Origin: Dechloromonas sp. CZR5
Lineage (GTDB): Bacteria > Pseudomonadota > Gammaproteobacteria > Burkholderiales > Rhodocyclaceae
Length of the DNA stretch: 64,000 bases
Direction of reading: 5' to 3'
NCBI RefSeq assembly: GCF_008711155.1
Contig: NZ_VUYQ01000001.1
Location: 682,001 to 746,000 of the forward strand
Below are positions 34,390-43,470 of this stretch, in pieces. The translations under genes and the position numbers were made by a program. Each line of letters starts with the position of its first letter. The stretch's first letter is position 1. The notes under the pieces were generated by a model, which ran no database searches, was not told where the DNA came from, and saw only the letters and a program-made list of their open reading frames with translations.

Positions 34390-36780
34390 ATGGTTAGCAA
34401 ACTCCGTCATTCCATTACCCACCGCCTGCATCAGGGGGAGGAGTGGATTTTCCGCAATCCGAAGATCGTGCTGTCGCTGGTCCTCGCCGTGACGCTGCTG
34501 TTCGGCATGGCGCTGCCCAAGCTGCGGGTATTCACCGATTTTTCCGACCTGCTGCCGCAGAACCACGGCTATATCAAGGTCTACAACCGCCTGAAGGAGA
34601 ATTTCGGCGGCGCCAACATGCTGGTGATGTCCATCGAGGTCGAGCAGGGCACCATCTTCAACGATGAAACCCTCAAGCTGATCCACGAGGCGACGCAGGG
34701 CGTGGACAACCTGCCGGGCGTCAACCACAACCTGGTTTCCAGCCTGACCCACCGCACGGCGCGCAAGGTCTTCCTCGACGACCAGGGCGGCTTCGCTTCC
34801 GAGTCCTACTACGACCCGCTCAAGCCGACCCGCACCGTCGCCGAACTGGAGCAGTTGAAGAAGGATGTCATCGCCAACCCGACCATCTACGGCCTGCTCG
34901 TCTCGCCGGACATGAAGGCGGCGCTGATCAAGGCCCAGCTCAACGAGGGTGACATCGATTACCCGACCACCTTTGCGGCGCTGCAGGAAGTGCGCAAGGC
35001 GCTGGCCAAGCCGGGGCACCAGATCTACGTCACCGGTAATCCGGTCCTCACCGGCTGGGTCTATACCTACCTGAACCAGATCGTCGAGATCATGGCCTAT
35101 ACCCTGGCCCTGCTGGCGACGCTGCTCATCGTCTATTTCCGTCGTTTCTACGGCATTGCCCTGCCGCTGCTCGGTATCGCGCTGTCGTCGATCTGGGGTC
35201 TCGGCTTCATGGCGGCGATGGGCATCAACCTCGAGCCGCTGTCACTGCCGATCCCCTTCCTGATTGCCGCCCGTGCCACGTCGCACGGCGTGCAGCTGGT
35301 CGTCCGCTACTACGAGGAACTGGCCATCGTCCATGACGGCAAGAAGGCGGCCCGCAATGCCCTGGATGCCCTGTTCCGTCCGGGATCGCTGGCCATCATC
35401 GTCGATGCGGTGGGGATCGCCGTGCTGGTGCTCGGTGCCGCACCGTTCAACCACAAGCTGGGTATCGCGGCTGGTTTCTGGGGTTTCTCGGTCATCTTCA
35501 CGGTGCACTTCATGGTGCCGCTGGCCCTGACCGTGTTGCCAGCGCCCAAGAAGCACGAAAACGGCAACGAGTGGATGCGCAACTTCCTCGGCAAGACCAT
35601 GTCGCTGACCGGCGGCACCGAGGGCGGCGCCCGCTCCATCCTGATCCTGACCTTGATCGGCGCCATCGGCGGCAGCTACCTAGTCGGCAAGGTCCAGCTC
35701 GGCGAATCCGAGCCGGGTTCGCCGCTGCTGCACCGCGACCACGACTACAACATCTCGACCAAGGCGATCAACACGCGCTTCCCTGGCTCCGAGGAACTGC
35801 ACGTCGTCGCCCGCACCGACGAGAAGGGCGGTATCAAGCGTCCGGAAGTCATGGCTGCCATCGAACGTTTCCAGGCGCACATGCTGTCCGACCCGCAACT
35901 GGGCGGCACCAAAGCCATGCCCGGCGTCGTTCGCGTGGTCAACAAGCTGACCCACAACGACGATCCGCGCTGGATGCAATTGCCCGATACGGCCGATGAA
36001 ATCGGCGGCCTGATGTTCGCCTACATGGCCTCCAGCCCGATTCCCGGCGCCTTGAAGGAGTTCGTCACGCCCGACGAGGACGAGGCCGACATGGTGTTCT
36101 ATTACAAGGATCATCAGGCCGACACCATCAACCGCGTCGTCGCGCTGGCCGAGGAGGGCATCAGGCAAATCGAGAAGGACGTGCCGGGCCTGCACATCGA
36201 GCTGGGCGGCGGCATCATCGGCGTCACGGCGGCAGGCAACCAGGCGCTGCATACCGATCACATGATCATCATCCCGGCGGTCATGATCCTGGCCTTCGTC
36301 ATCGTCATGGTCTATTACAGCTCGGTGCACGCCGGCTGGCTGATGATCCTGCCGATGCTGTTCTCGACGCTGATGACCTATGCCTACATGGGGGCGCTCA
36401 ACATCGGCATCAACGTGAACACGGTGCCGGTCATCGCCGTCGGGGTCGGGGTCGGCATCGACTATGCGGTGTATTTCATGGACCGCATCCGCGAGGAATT
36501 CGCCAAGCTGCGCGACATCAAGCAGGCGGTCATCGAGGCGGTCGCCACCACCGGTTCGGCGGTCAGTTTCACGGCCGCCACCCTGATCGCCGGCGTCGTG
36601 ATGTGGATCTTCATGTCCGACCTGCGTTTCCAGTCGGATGCCGCCGTCCTCCTTTCTTTCATGCTCATCGTCAATGCGATCGCCGCCGTGCTGATCGTGC
36701 CGTCGTGGTGCGTGGTCTTCAAGCCGAAGTTCGTGACCGCGGTCCATTACGACGAAGACGGTGTGCTGGAAAACGATTAA
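34390..36780 (+). CDS. RND-superfamily (MMPL-type) permease
   Basis: 796 aa. A membrane helix at about 30-50, a large periplasmic loop, then a five-helix block (about 220-400); the pattern repeats in the second half (helices at about 430, then 625-790). It is the size of MMPL/HpnN-type lipid and hydrophobic-compound transporters rather than of AcrB pumps. No membrane-fusion protein or TolC lies nearby. Its neighbours suggest movement of hydrophobic substrate between membranes; direction and cargo unknown. Confidence 0.85.
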   Translation: MVSKLRHSITHRLHQGEEWIFRNPKIVLSLVLAVTLLFGMALPKLRVFTDFSDLLPQNHGYIKVYNRLKENFGGANMLVMSIEVEQGTIFNDETLKLIHEATQGVDNLPGVNHNLVSSLTHRTARKVFLDDQGGFASESYYDPLKPTRTVAELEQLKKDVIANPTIYGLLVSPDMKAALIKAQLNEGDIDYPTTFAALQEVRKALAKPGHQIYVTGNPVLTGWVYTYLNQIVEIMAYTLALLATLLIVYFRRFYGIALPLLGIALSSIWGLGFMAAMGINLEPLSLPIPFLIAARATSHGVQLVVRYYEELAIVHDGKKAARNALDALFRPGSLAIIVDAVGIAVLVLGAAPFNHKLGIAAGFWGFSVIFTVHFMVPLALTVLPAPKKHENGNEWMRNFLGKTMSLTGGTEGGARSILILTLIGAIGGSYLVGKVQLGESEPGSPLLHRDHDYNISTKAINTRFPGSEELHVVARTDEKGGIKRPEVMAAIERFQAHMLSDPQLGGTKAMPGVVRVVNKLTHNDDPRWMQLPDTADEIGGLMFAYMASSPIPGALKEFVTPDEDEADMVFYYKDHQADTINRVVALAEEGIRQIEKDVPGLHIELGGGIIGVTAAGNQALHTDHMIIIPAVMILAFVIVMVYYSSVHAGWLMILPMLFSTLMTYAYMGALNIGINVNTVPVIAVGVGVGIDYAVYFMDRIREEFAKLRDIKQAVIEAVATTGSAVSFTAATLIAGVVMWIFMSDLRFQSDAAVLLSFMLIVNAIAAVLIVPSWCVVFKPKFVTAVHYDEDGVLEND

Positions 36781-36846
36781 CAACACTCCGGCTCGACCGG
36801 GGGGAACAGCAAGCACTTTTCTGACAACCATTGGGGGTATAAATCC

Positions 36847-38808
36847 ATGGAGACATCCTTGAAAACGGGAAGGCGCCTGTCGTTGCTGGCGGCGGCGCTG
36901 ACTGCCTCTTTCGCAACGCAGGCGTGGGGCAGCGAACTTCCATCTCTGGGCGAAGATTCCTCGCCCTGGCAGGTCGACCTGACCTACGAAAACCACACGG
37001 TCAAACGCGAGCACACCGGTCTGGCCAAGTTCCGCAACACCATGCAGGCCGAGTTCGACAAGCGCGCCGGCAACGGCTGGGGCATCCACGGCATCCTGCG
37101 CGGCAGCTGGGACGGCGTGTATCGCATGAACAGCAAGGAGTACGGCAACGATGCCGGCGGGGCGATTACCTCCCAGTCGACCGTCAACGGCAGCCAGGTC
37201 ACCGTTCCTTGGGGTGTCGGAGCACCGCCGGCGCCACCATTCAACAATCCGCTGGGGGGCATCCTGCAATTCCCGGCCACCTATCCCAACAATCCGAACC
37301 AGGGTTTGCGCGTACTGGGTGATCGTTGGCACGGCACTGATGGCGGCGTCGGATTTGCCGTACCCGTTCGTCCCTGCGACGTTGACAGCCGTGGTTGTCG
37401 CGACTTCGGGGGCTACGGCAACAAGACCTTGTCCGAACTCGAAATGCCCGAGTTCAACGACCGTCTCGATTTCATCCGCGAACTGTATGCCAAGAAGTCA
37501 TTCAGTCTTGGTGACGGCAAGGAACTGTTCGTCAAGATCGGTAAGCAGCAGGTCGTCTGGGGGCGTACCGACCTGTTCCGTGTCCTTGACGTGATCAACC
37601 CGGTCGACTTCTCCCGCAACAACATCTACGACGAACTGTCGGATATCCGTATCCCGATGTGGATCGCCCAGGCCGAGTACCGAATGGGTGCCAGCGACTG
37701 GATGCAGGACCGCAACTTCCAGCTGGTCTGGAACTTCGACAAGTTCCGTCCGAACAACCTGGGCCAGTGCGGCACACCGAACGTGATTCTCGATGCCGGT
37801 TGCTTCTTCCGCGGCATGGCCAATCTGTGGGACAACGGCGGGACGGTTGCCAATTTCGCGAACATCGCACCGGGTACCTTGCTCGCCACCAACTTCGGTC
37901 CCGGCCAGATTGGCTTGAAGGATGTGCATCTGCCGGAGTGGAGCCTGTCCAATACCCAGTTGGGCGCCAAGTACGAAGGCGTGACCATGAATGGCCTGTC
38001 CTTCTCGCTGAATGCACTGACCTATCGTTCGCAACTGCCGTCTCTGCATGGCGGCAAGCGCGCAACGAACTCCTTCACCGGCCAATACCAGAACGCCTGG
38101 CCCTACCTGATCTCCTTCGACATGCACTTCCCGCGGGTCAATCTGGTCGGTGGCTCGATGGACTTCCAGCTTCCGGCTGTTGGTGCCGCTGTGCGCATGG
38201 AAGCGGCTTATACGCAGGGTGAGGAATTTGCCAACACCATGCGCGAGGAGCTGTATTCCAAGAACGATGTTTTCCGCGCCGTGGTCGGGGTGGACCGCCC
38301 AACTTTCATCCCGTTCATCAGCGAAACCTCGGCGACGCTTATCTCGGCCCAATTGTTCTACCAGCACATCTTCAATCACGAGTGGAAGCAGGAGAAATTC
38401 GGCCCGGTCGGTATGCCGGACTGGGAAAACAATTTTATCGGCACCTTGTTGATCAAGGGCTTCCTGAGAAATGGAACGGTCAGCCCGCAGATCATCTTCG
38501 CGCATGACTTCCGTGCCCAGGCCTCAGCCGTTGCGCCGCAGGTGGAATGGAACTACACCAACGACTTGAAGATCACCATCGGTGCCAACTACAAGATCGC
38601 CGACGGACGCGATCACTGGAAGTTCGACGACTGCCGCGCCTGTAATCCGTTTGCCCCCTTCACTGCGCCGAATGGCGATCCCAATCCGAATGCCAGCTAT
38701 TCGCGCGGCTTTGGCGGCATGGAACCTCTCGGTCGCTTCCGCGCCGGCCCGATCGGTGCCGCGTTCAAGGAAAACGACATTTTCCTGCGTGTTAACTACA
38801 AATTCTGA
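36847..38808 (+). CDS. DUF1302 outer-membrane protein
   Basis: 653 aa with a signal peptide (residues 1-27, ATQAWGSE) and a long beta-rich body ending in FLRVNYKF with terminal Phe, typical of an outer-membrane barrel. Segments such as YAKKSFSLGDGKELFVKIGKQ and the FDMHFPRVNLVGGS region fit the DUF1302 family. Members occur with DUF1329 proteins and MMPL permeases in hydrocarbon, steroid and aromatic degraders. It probably forms a channel or assembly platform, inferred from fold and context. 66 nt after the permease. Confidence 0.85.
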   Translation: METSLKTGRRLSLLAAALTASFATQAWGSELPSLGEDSSPWQVDLTYENHTVKREHTGLAKFRNTMQAEFDKRAGNGWGIHGILRGSWDGVYRMNSKEYGNDAGGAITSQSTVNGSQVTVPWGVGAPPAPPFNNPLGGILQFPATYPNNPNQGLRVLGDRWHGTDGGVGFAVPVRPCDVDSRGCRDFGGYGNKTLSELEMPEFNDRLDFIRELYAKKSFSLGDGKELFVKIGKQQVVWGRTDLFRVLDVINPVDFSRNNIYDELSDIRIPMWIAQAEYRMGASDWMQDRNFQLVWNFDKFRPNNLGQCGTPNVILDAGCFFRGMANLWDNGGTVANFANIAPGTLLATNFGPGQIGLKDVHLPEWSLSNTQLGAKYEGVTMNGLSFSLNALTYRSQLPSLHGGKRATNSFTGQYQNAWPYLISFDMHFPRVNLVGGSMDFQLPAVGAAVRMEAAYTQGEEFANTMREELYSKNDVFRAVVGVDRPTFIPFISETSATLISAQLFYQHIFNHEWKQEKFGPVGMPDWENNFIGTLLIKGFLRNGTVSPQIIFAHDFRAQASAVAPQVEWNYTNDLKITIGANYKIADGRDHWKFDDCRACNPFAPFTAPNGDPNPNASYSRGFGGMEPLGRFRAGPIGAAFKENDIFLRVNYKF

Positions 38809-38828
38809 TCCAACAGAGGAGACATAGT

Positions 38829-40145
38829 ATGAAAAAGCATTTGATCGCCATGGTGCCGCTGCTTGCGGCCGGCGCGATGGGTATTGCCCAGGCTTCCACC
38901 GAAGCCGATGTCGAAAATTCCTTTAACCCGTACAAGGCCGGCCTGCCCAGCTTCCCGGGCCTGACCGCGGGCACCGTGATCAACAAGGCCAATGCCGACC
39001 AGTTCAAGGACGTGCTCGGCGCCGGCGTCTACAAGCTGATCAAGGAAGGCCTGTTCGAAATGAAAGTGGGGGCAACCACCCAGTTCACCATCTCGAAGGC
39101 CTATATCGACGCCACCAAGGCCAACCTGGGCAAGACCAAGCTGGGCGCCAAGGCGGGTGACAACCTGACCGGCTACGTCGCCGGCCGTCCCTTCCCGGAG
39201 GAACCGGACGTCAAGGATCCGCGCGCCGGCGAAAAGCTGGCCTGGAACTACAAATACGGCGTGAACTGGGGTGATGGTGCGATCATTTCGCCGTTCTTCT
39301 GGAAGTACAAGAACATGCAGACCGGGCAGGTGGAAAAGACCATCAAGTACGACTTCCACTTCCTGAACTTCATGCACCGCACCAAGGATGCGCCGGTTCC
39401 GGAAATCACCCCGAACCCGTCGGGCATCTTCCGCGCCATCTACGTTAAGGCCCACGAGCCGCAGGATCTGAAGAACACCCAGTTGCTGATCCAGCGTTTC
39501 GAGGATGACGCCAAGCTCGACGATGCCTATCTCTATCTTGGCTTCCAGCGTCGCGTCCGCCGCCTGGCACAAGGGCAGGTGACCGATTCCTTCCTCGGCT
39601 CCGACCTGATGATCGAAGACTTCGAAGGCTATAACGGCCGTGTTTCCGACATGAAGTGGACCTACAAGGGCACCAGGAACGTGCTGTTGCCGATGTGGAA
39701 CCACAACGAACTGAAGCTGGCATCCGACATGCCGGCCGAGGCCGACGGCTACAAATACGTCGATTTCGCCGGCCAGGGCAAGTGCTTCCATGAAGGCACC
39801 TGGCAGCTGCGCAAGGTCTATGTGCTCGAAGCCGCTCCGGTCAACACCAATCACCCGGTCAGCAAGCGCGTCTTCTACATGGATGTCCAGCTGGGCAACC
39901 TGAACGGCGCCAACGAAATCTACGACCGCAAGGGCGAGCTGTGGAAGGTGTTCATGGTCGGCAAGTCGCACGCCGACTCCCACCTGCCGGTCAACAAGGG
40001 GGCCGGTATCGGTATTGACGATGCCTTCTCGATGGTCGACCTGCAGTCGAAGCACTGCACCACCGGCCAGTTCAAGGGCCAGGTCGATCCAAAGAAGAAT
40101 CCGCCGGGACTGTTCCAGGTGCAGAACCTGCGCGGCGGCGACTGA
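38829..40145 (+). CDS. DUF1329 periplasmic/outer-membrane-associated protein
   Basis: 438 aa with a signal peptide (cleavage near AQAST at about 23). The body matches DUF1329 (LolA/LppX-like fold expected), with YGVNWGDGAIISPFFWKY, RVRRLAQGQ and FCHEGTWQLRKVYVLEA-like segments. LolA-like folds carry lipids or hydrophobic molecules across the periplasm, so it may shuttle hydrophobic cargo to or from the DUF1302 barrel. Last gene of the four-gene module; a strong terminator follows at 40221. Confidence 0.85.
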   Translation: MKKHLIAMVPLLAAGAMGIAQASTEADVENSFNPYKAGLPSFPGLTAGTVINKANADQFKDVLGAGVYKLIKEGLFEMKVGATTQFTISKAYIDATKANLGKTKLGAKAGDNLTGYVAGRPFPEEPDVKDPRAGEKLAWNYKYGVNWGDGAIISPFFWKYKNMQTGQVEKTIKYDFHFLNFMHRTKDAPVPEITPNPSGIFRAIYVKAHEPQDLKNTQLLIQRFEDDAKLDDAYLYLGFQRRVRRLAQGQVTDSFLGSDLMIEDFEGYNGRVSDMKWTYKGTRNVLLPMWNHNELKLASDMPAEADGYKYVDFAGQGKCFHEGTWQLRKVYVLEAAPVNTNHPVSKRVFYMDVQLGNLNGANEIYDRKGELWKVFMVGKSHADSHLPVNKGAGIGIDDAFSMVDLQSKHCTTGQFKGQVDPKKNPPGLFQVQNLRGGD

Positions 40146-40220
40146 TCTTTTTTCCTGCACCCGAACGGGTGTCTCTGCGGGCGGGGAGCCCTACTGCGTT
40201 GGGTTCTCCACCATCCTTCA

Positions 40221-40244
40221 GGGGGCTTCGGCCCCCGTTTTTTT
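40221..40244 (+). terminator. Terminator of the BNR/RND/DUF1302/DUF1329 operon
   Basis: GGGGGC-TTCG-GCCCCC stem-loop with a stable UUCG tetraloop, followed by G and seven T. Confidence 0.92.
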
Positions 40245-40442
40245 GCGCCTTGCACCCGCCGACGGCGCTTCTCGCTCAGGCCTCTGTTTCCCGGTGATCC
40301 GCAGGCCCGACCCGCGAAGCAGTGAATATTTCACGCTTCATGCAAAACTTCGTCCAACTATTACTTTTGGACTATTTTTCGTGCCCTCGTGAGCGTATCC
40401 TTTGTGTGAGTGCTTTTTGTCATGACAGGGTTCCGCAAGATA

Positions 40443-41381
40443 ATGAAGATATTGCTGGTCGACGATTCGCGCGCCGTTGCCATGGTGACGCGCGCTCGCC
40501 TGGAATCCTTCGGTCACGAGGTATGCCACGCCTTCGACGGGCAGTCGGCGATCGAACTGTTTCAGGTCGAGGTGTTCGACCTGATCCTGATGGACATCGA
40601 GATGCCGGGCATGAACGGCTTCGAGGCAACCACCCGTATTCGTACCCTGGAAGGCCACGAGCCGTGGGCGTGGACGCCGATCATCTTCGTCACCGCCACC
40701 GATACCGACAGCAATCTGGTCACCGCCATCGAGGCCGGTGGCGATGATTTTATTTCGAAGACCGTGTCGGAAGCCGTGCTGCAGGCCAAGATGAAAGCGA
40801 TGTCGCGGATTGCCGGGCTGCGTACGAGGCTGTCGCTGGCCAATTCGAAGTTGCAGGACCAGGCCAACCGCGACGGCCTGACCGGCCTGCTCAATCGCCG
40901 CGCCATGGATTTGCAGGTCGACACGCTGTGGGAGCTGGCAACCCGTGGCGATCGGCCGTTCAGCCTGCTGATGGTCGATGTCGACCATTTCAAGAAATAC
41001 AACGATCACTACGGCCATCTGGCGGGCGACCATTGCCTGCGTGCCGTTGCCTCCTGTATCGACTGCTGCGTGCGGCAAGCCCATGAAGACCGGACGGCAT
41101 TCGGCGCCTTTGTCGCCCGTTACGGCGGCGAAGAGTTTGCCGTGGTCATCCCCGATGTTCCGGCCGGGGTCCATGCCGGCCTGGCGGCAAGCCTGGTCGA
41201 GGCGGTCCAGGCACTGCGCCTGCCGCACGAGACGAACGGCGATTTCGGCGTGGTAACCATCTCGGTCGGCGGTGCCTGCCTCGAACCGGCTGACGGCGAA
41301 ATCAGGACGCTGTTCCGCCAGGCCGACGAACTGCTCTACAAGGCCAAGGCGGCCGGCCGAAACCGGGCCGAGGTGCGCTGA
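40443..41381 (+). CDS. Response regulator with diguanylate cyclase (GGDEF) output
   Basis: 312 aa. Receiver domain (1-120) with D7-D8, phosphoacceptor D51 (LILMDIEMPGMNGF) and Lys in DFISKTV. GGDEF domain from about 140 (RDGLTGLLNRR) with active-site GGEEF at 228-232. The RxxD inhibitory site normally five residues before GGEEF is absent (AFVARY precedes it), so product inhibition through the I-site is unlikely. It makes cyclic di-GMP in response to phosphorylation. No partner kinase is adjacent. ATG 40443 fits the receiver start; upstream starts at 40410 or 40422 lack family support. Confidence 0.88.
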   Translation: MKILLVDDSRAVAMVTRARLESFGHEVCHAFDGQSAIELFQVEVFDLILMDIEMPGMNGFEATTRIRTLEGHEPWAWTPIIFVTATDTDSNLVTAIEAGGDDFISKTVSEAVLQAKMKAMSRIAGLRTRLSLANSKLQDQANRDGLTGLLNRRAMDLQVDTLWELATRGDRPFSLLMVDVDHFKKYNDHYGHLAGDHCLRAVASCIDCCVRQAHEDRTAFGAFVARYGGEEFAVVIPDVPAGVHAGLAASLVEAVQALRLPHETNGDFGVVTISVGGACLEPADGEIRTLFRQADELLYKAKAAGRNRAEVR

Positions 41382-41407
41382 TTCATCGTTTCGCAGGGTT
41401 GGCGGGG

Positions 41408-41441
41408 CGCCGATAAAGGGGCTGCACTCCTGCTATCGGCG
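41408..41441. repeat. Inverted repeat between two convergent genes
   Basis: CGCCGATA (41408-41415) and TATCGGCG (41434-41441), 18 nt apart, lying between the GGDEF gene and the end of the hemerythrin-like gene. It could act as a weak bidirectional transcript end. No T-run. Confidence 0.3.
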
Positions 41442-41846
41442 AGCATCACGGCGAGCGGCGTGGGCCGGTATCTCGTTCAGATCGGTACCCAGCACATGCT
41501 GGTGCCACCAGTCGAGCAGAAAATCCAGCAACTCCTGCGGCACATTGATACCGAGGGATGCTTGCAAGCAGTGGTTGGCGATGAATTCCTGAAAGCGCAC
41601 ATGTTCCTTGGTGTGATTTGCACTCAAGGCCATGCCCATGGATGCAAGCATCAACTCCTCGTGTACCAGGGTTTCGAACGCGTGAGCGGTTAGTTCGTCC
41701 AGGATGTCGGTCATCGCCTCCGTGTTGACGGGCTGGTTTCGATGACGGTACAGGCGGTCGATCAGAACGGCGAGTCGACGGCTATCCGTATGAAGGAAGG
41801 GGGGCGGCAGCAGGAAGGGGGTGTCGCGTATGGAACTTTCGCTCAT
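41433..41846 (-). CDS. Bacteriohemerythrin-like protein
   Basis: 137 aa, four-helix hemerythrin type. HTKEHVRF supplies two His of the diiron site and the C-terminal WWHQHVLGTD supplies the last His and Asp. EE in the HEELML segment matches the bridging Glu. The His expected four residues before that Glu seems replaced (Thr), so one iron ligand may be missing. Hemerythrins bind O2 or sense oxygen and iron. Ends convergently with the diguanylate cyclase gene, possibly by chance. Confidence 0.7.
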   Translation of the reverse strand: MSESSIRDTPFLLPPPFLHTDSRRLAVLIDRLYRHRNQPVNTEAMTDILDELTAHAFETLVHEELMLASMGMALSANHTKEHVRFQEFIANHCLQASLGINVPQELLDFLLDWWHQHVLGTDLNEIPAHAARRDARR

Positions 41847-41862
41847 GGCTGCCCGATATTCG

Positions 41863-42207
41863 TTAAATTTCTTTACTCAACTTGGGGTCTTTACGTACCA
41901 TTCGCTCGAGATAGTCTTTCCCGTTTTGTTTGCTGTGGTCGTAGAGCCCGCGACGGGGTGTGCCGTCGCTGTCGTAGCGACTCGGCCAGATAGTTTGCGG
42001 GGAAACGCCGATGACTTCGGCAAGAATGGCCTGCGCTTTGGGTAAAGGGCGGTGTAGCGCCTCGGCGAAGTAGGTTCGGCTGACTGCATGTCGACGTGCC
42101 AGTTCGCGCAGGGTGTAGCCAGCCTTCTCGACGGCTGCCTTGATGTCAGCTTTGTGCCAGTCCGGAAGGGCTGGTTTTTTTGGGTTTTTGAACGTTGTCA
42201 TGTACAC
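41863..42207 (-). CDS. Ner/Nlp-family winged-helix DNA-binding protein
   Basis: 114 aa from GTG 42207, or 112 aa from ATG 42201. The core WHKADIKAAVEKAGYTLRELARRHAVS to GVSPQTIWPSRYD matches the Nlp/Ner family of Mu-like phage regulators and their chromosomal homologues, with IWPSRY near the end of the domain. The extra C-terminal 30 residues are charged. Divergently transcribed from a CI-like gene across a 134-nt gap, the layout of a Mu-type lysogeny switch. No other phage genes are adjacent. Confidence 0.8.
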   Translation of the reverse strand: MYMTTFKNPKKPALPDWHKADIKAAVEKAGYTLRELARRHAVSRTYFAEALHRPLPKAQAILAEVIGVSPQTIWPSRYDSDGTPRRGLYDHSKQNGKDYLERMVRKDPKLSKEI

Positions 42208-42341
42208 GTTTTGTATTGAAAAATTACGACACTTGAGAATTTCTTGGGTGGCGTTCCGCTTGTTGTGCGGATTTCGTGATTTTTCATGGCTTCGCGTTGG
42301 GTTGACATATGAATTATTGCATACTTTTTAAATAACGCTGT

Positions 42342-42881
42342 ATGAAAATGAAATTCGGTGACCGCTTTCGCCTGGTTGTTGGCGAGCATCCATTTGCCTG
42401 GGTGCATGCCAGGCATTTTCCGAAGGCGACGATCCAGAGCTTTTTGACGTGCAAGATCCGGCCGCAGAAGGCCAATCTGGACAAGCTGGTCCAAGTGACC
42501 GGCATTCCTGAAAGCTGGTGGCTGAGCGGTGAGGGAGAACCTCCCTTGGAGAGGGGGGCGATCTTGCGAGCCGAGGCATTGCGGGCGGACTACGTTGTAG
42601 CCGAGACCGGCGGAGCGGTGGGGGAGGCGGCCGTCCTGCCCGAGGAGCTGGCACTCTCGGTGTCATACGCCACGCGCGTGCTACGGGTGGTGCAAGCGGC
42701 GTCGTGGTTTCCGGCAGGCTACGACGATGCCAGGATATCGGCCTTGATTACCCGGGCTCTCGGTTTGCTGGCCAGTTGTGCCGCTGGCGATCGGAAGCGC
42801 CTGGAGCGCTTGCTCGAGGGCGATACTGCGGTCGAGGCCGCTCTGCGCTTGGCCCTTGCGGCAGAGAGTCTGGAGGAATAG
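42342..42881 (+). CDS. CI-like phage-repressor-type regulator (HTH N-terminus)
   Basis: 179 aa. The N-terminal 60 residues (RFRLVVGEHPFAWVHARHFPKATIQSFL to TGIPESWWLSGEGEPP) match the HTH region of CI-type repressors. There is no LexA-like peptidase domain (no Ser-Lys dyad); the C-terminal part is an unrecognised Ala/Leu-rich helical segment. It may be a shortened repressor from a lost prophage or a domesticated regulator. Divergent from the Ner-like gene. A possible TTGACA -35 box is at 42302. Confidence 0.65.
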   Translation: MKMKFGDRFRLVVGEHPFAWVHARHFPKATIQSFLTCKIRPQKANLDKLVQVTGIPESWWLSGEGEPPLERGAILRAEALRADYVVAETGGAVGEAAVLPEELALSVSYATRVLRVVQAASWFPAGYDDARISALITRALGLLASCAAGDRKRLERLLEGDTAVEAALRLALAAESLEE

Positions 42882-43001
42882 TTTTAATACCGTGTGTGCC
42901 AGCTCGCCGCCGAGGAGGTGGGTTACGCTGTGTTGCGGCACTGCGAGCTGACCCTGAACCCGTCGTTTGCGAGCGGGTTGTGAGGGCGGGATGGAGCATC
43001 C

Positions 43002-43409
43002 TCAGTCAGTGCTCGTTGATCGGCGCCCCGCCTTGATCTCGGCGCGTCGCCCCTTCTCCGCCAGCCGCCGCTTGATCGAACCGTTTGTCGGCTTGGTCGG
43101 CCGACGTTTGCGCGGTAATACGGCCACGCTATTCACCAGCTGTTCCAGTCGGCGCAGCGCCTCGGTCCGGTTCTTTTCCAGGCTGCGGAATTCCTGCGCC
43201 TTGATGATCGCCACGCCGTCCTTGGTGATCCGCTGGTCGCCCGACTTCAATAGACGCGCCTTGATTTCCGGCGGCAGCGATGAGCCCGGAATGTCGAAAC
43301 GCAGGTGAACGGCATTCGACACCTTGTTGACGTTCTGCCCGCCGGCCCCCTGCGCGCGGATGGCGGTGAATTCGATTTCGGCGGGCGGGATGGCGAAGGT
43401 GGTCGGCAT
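43002..43409 (-). CDS. arfB: Peptidyl-tRNA hydrolase ArfB (alternative ribosome rescue)
   Basis: 135 aa, the usual size. The GGQ catalytic motif is at 23-25 (AQGAGGQNVNKVSNAVHLRF), and the basic C-terminal tail (KRRPTKPTNGSIKRRLAEKGRRAEIKAGR-like) enters the mRNA channel of stalled ribosomes. It releases nascent chains from non-stop ribosomes without needing a codon. Residues match the YaeJ family throughout. Monocistronic on the minus strand, followed upstream by rlmA. Confidence 0.92.
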   Translation of the reverse strand: MPTTFAIPPAEIEFTAIRAQGAGGQNVNKVSNAVHLRFDIPGSSLPPEIKARLLKSGDQRITKDGVAIIKAQEFRSLEKNRTEALRRLEQLVNSVAVLPRKRRPTKPTNGSIKRRLAEKGRRAEIKAGRRSTSTD

Positions 43410-43470
43410 GGTGGAGGCTGCGCATCGTACACGCTGGGTGGCGATGCCTCTGTATGGGCGGATGCCTGGT

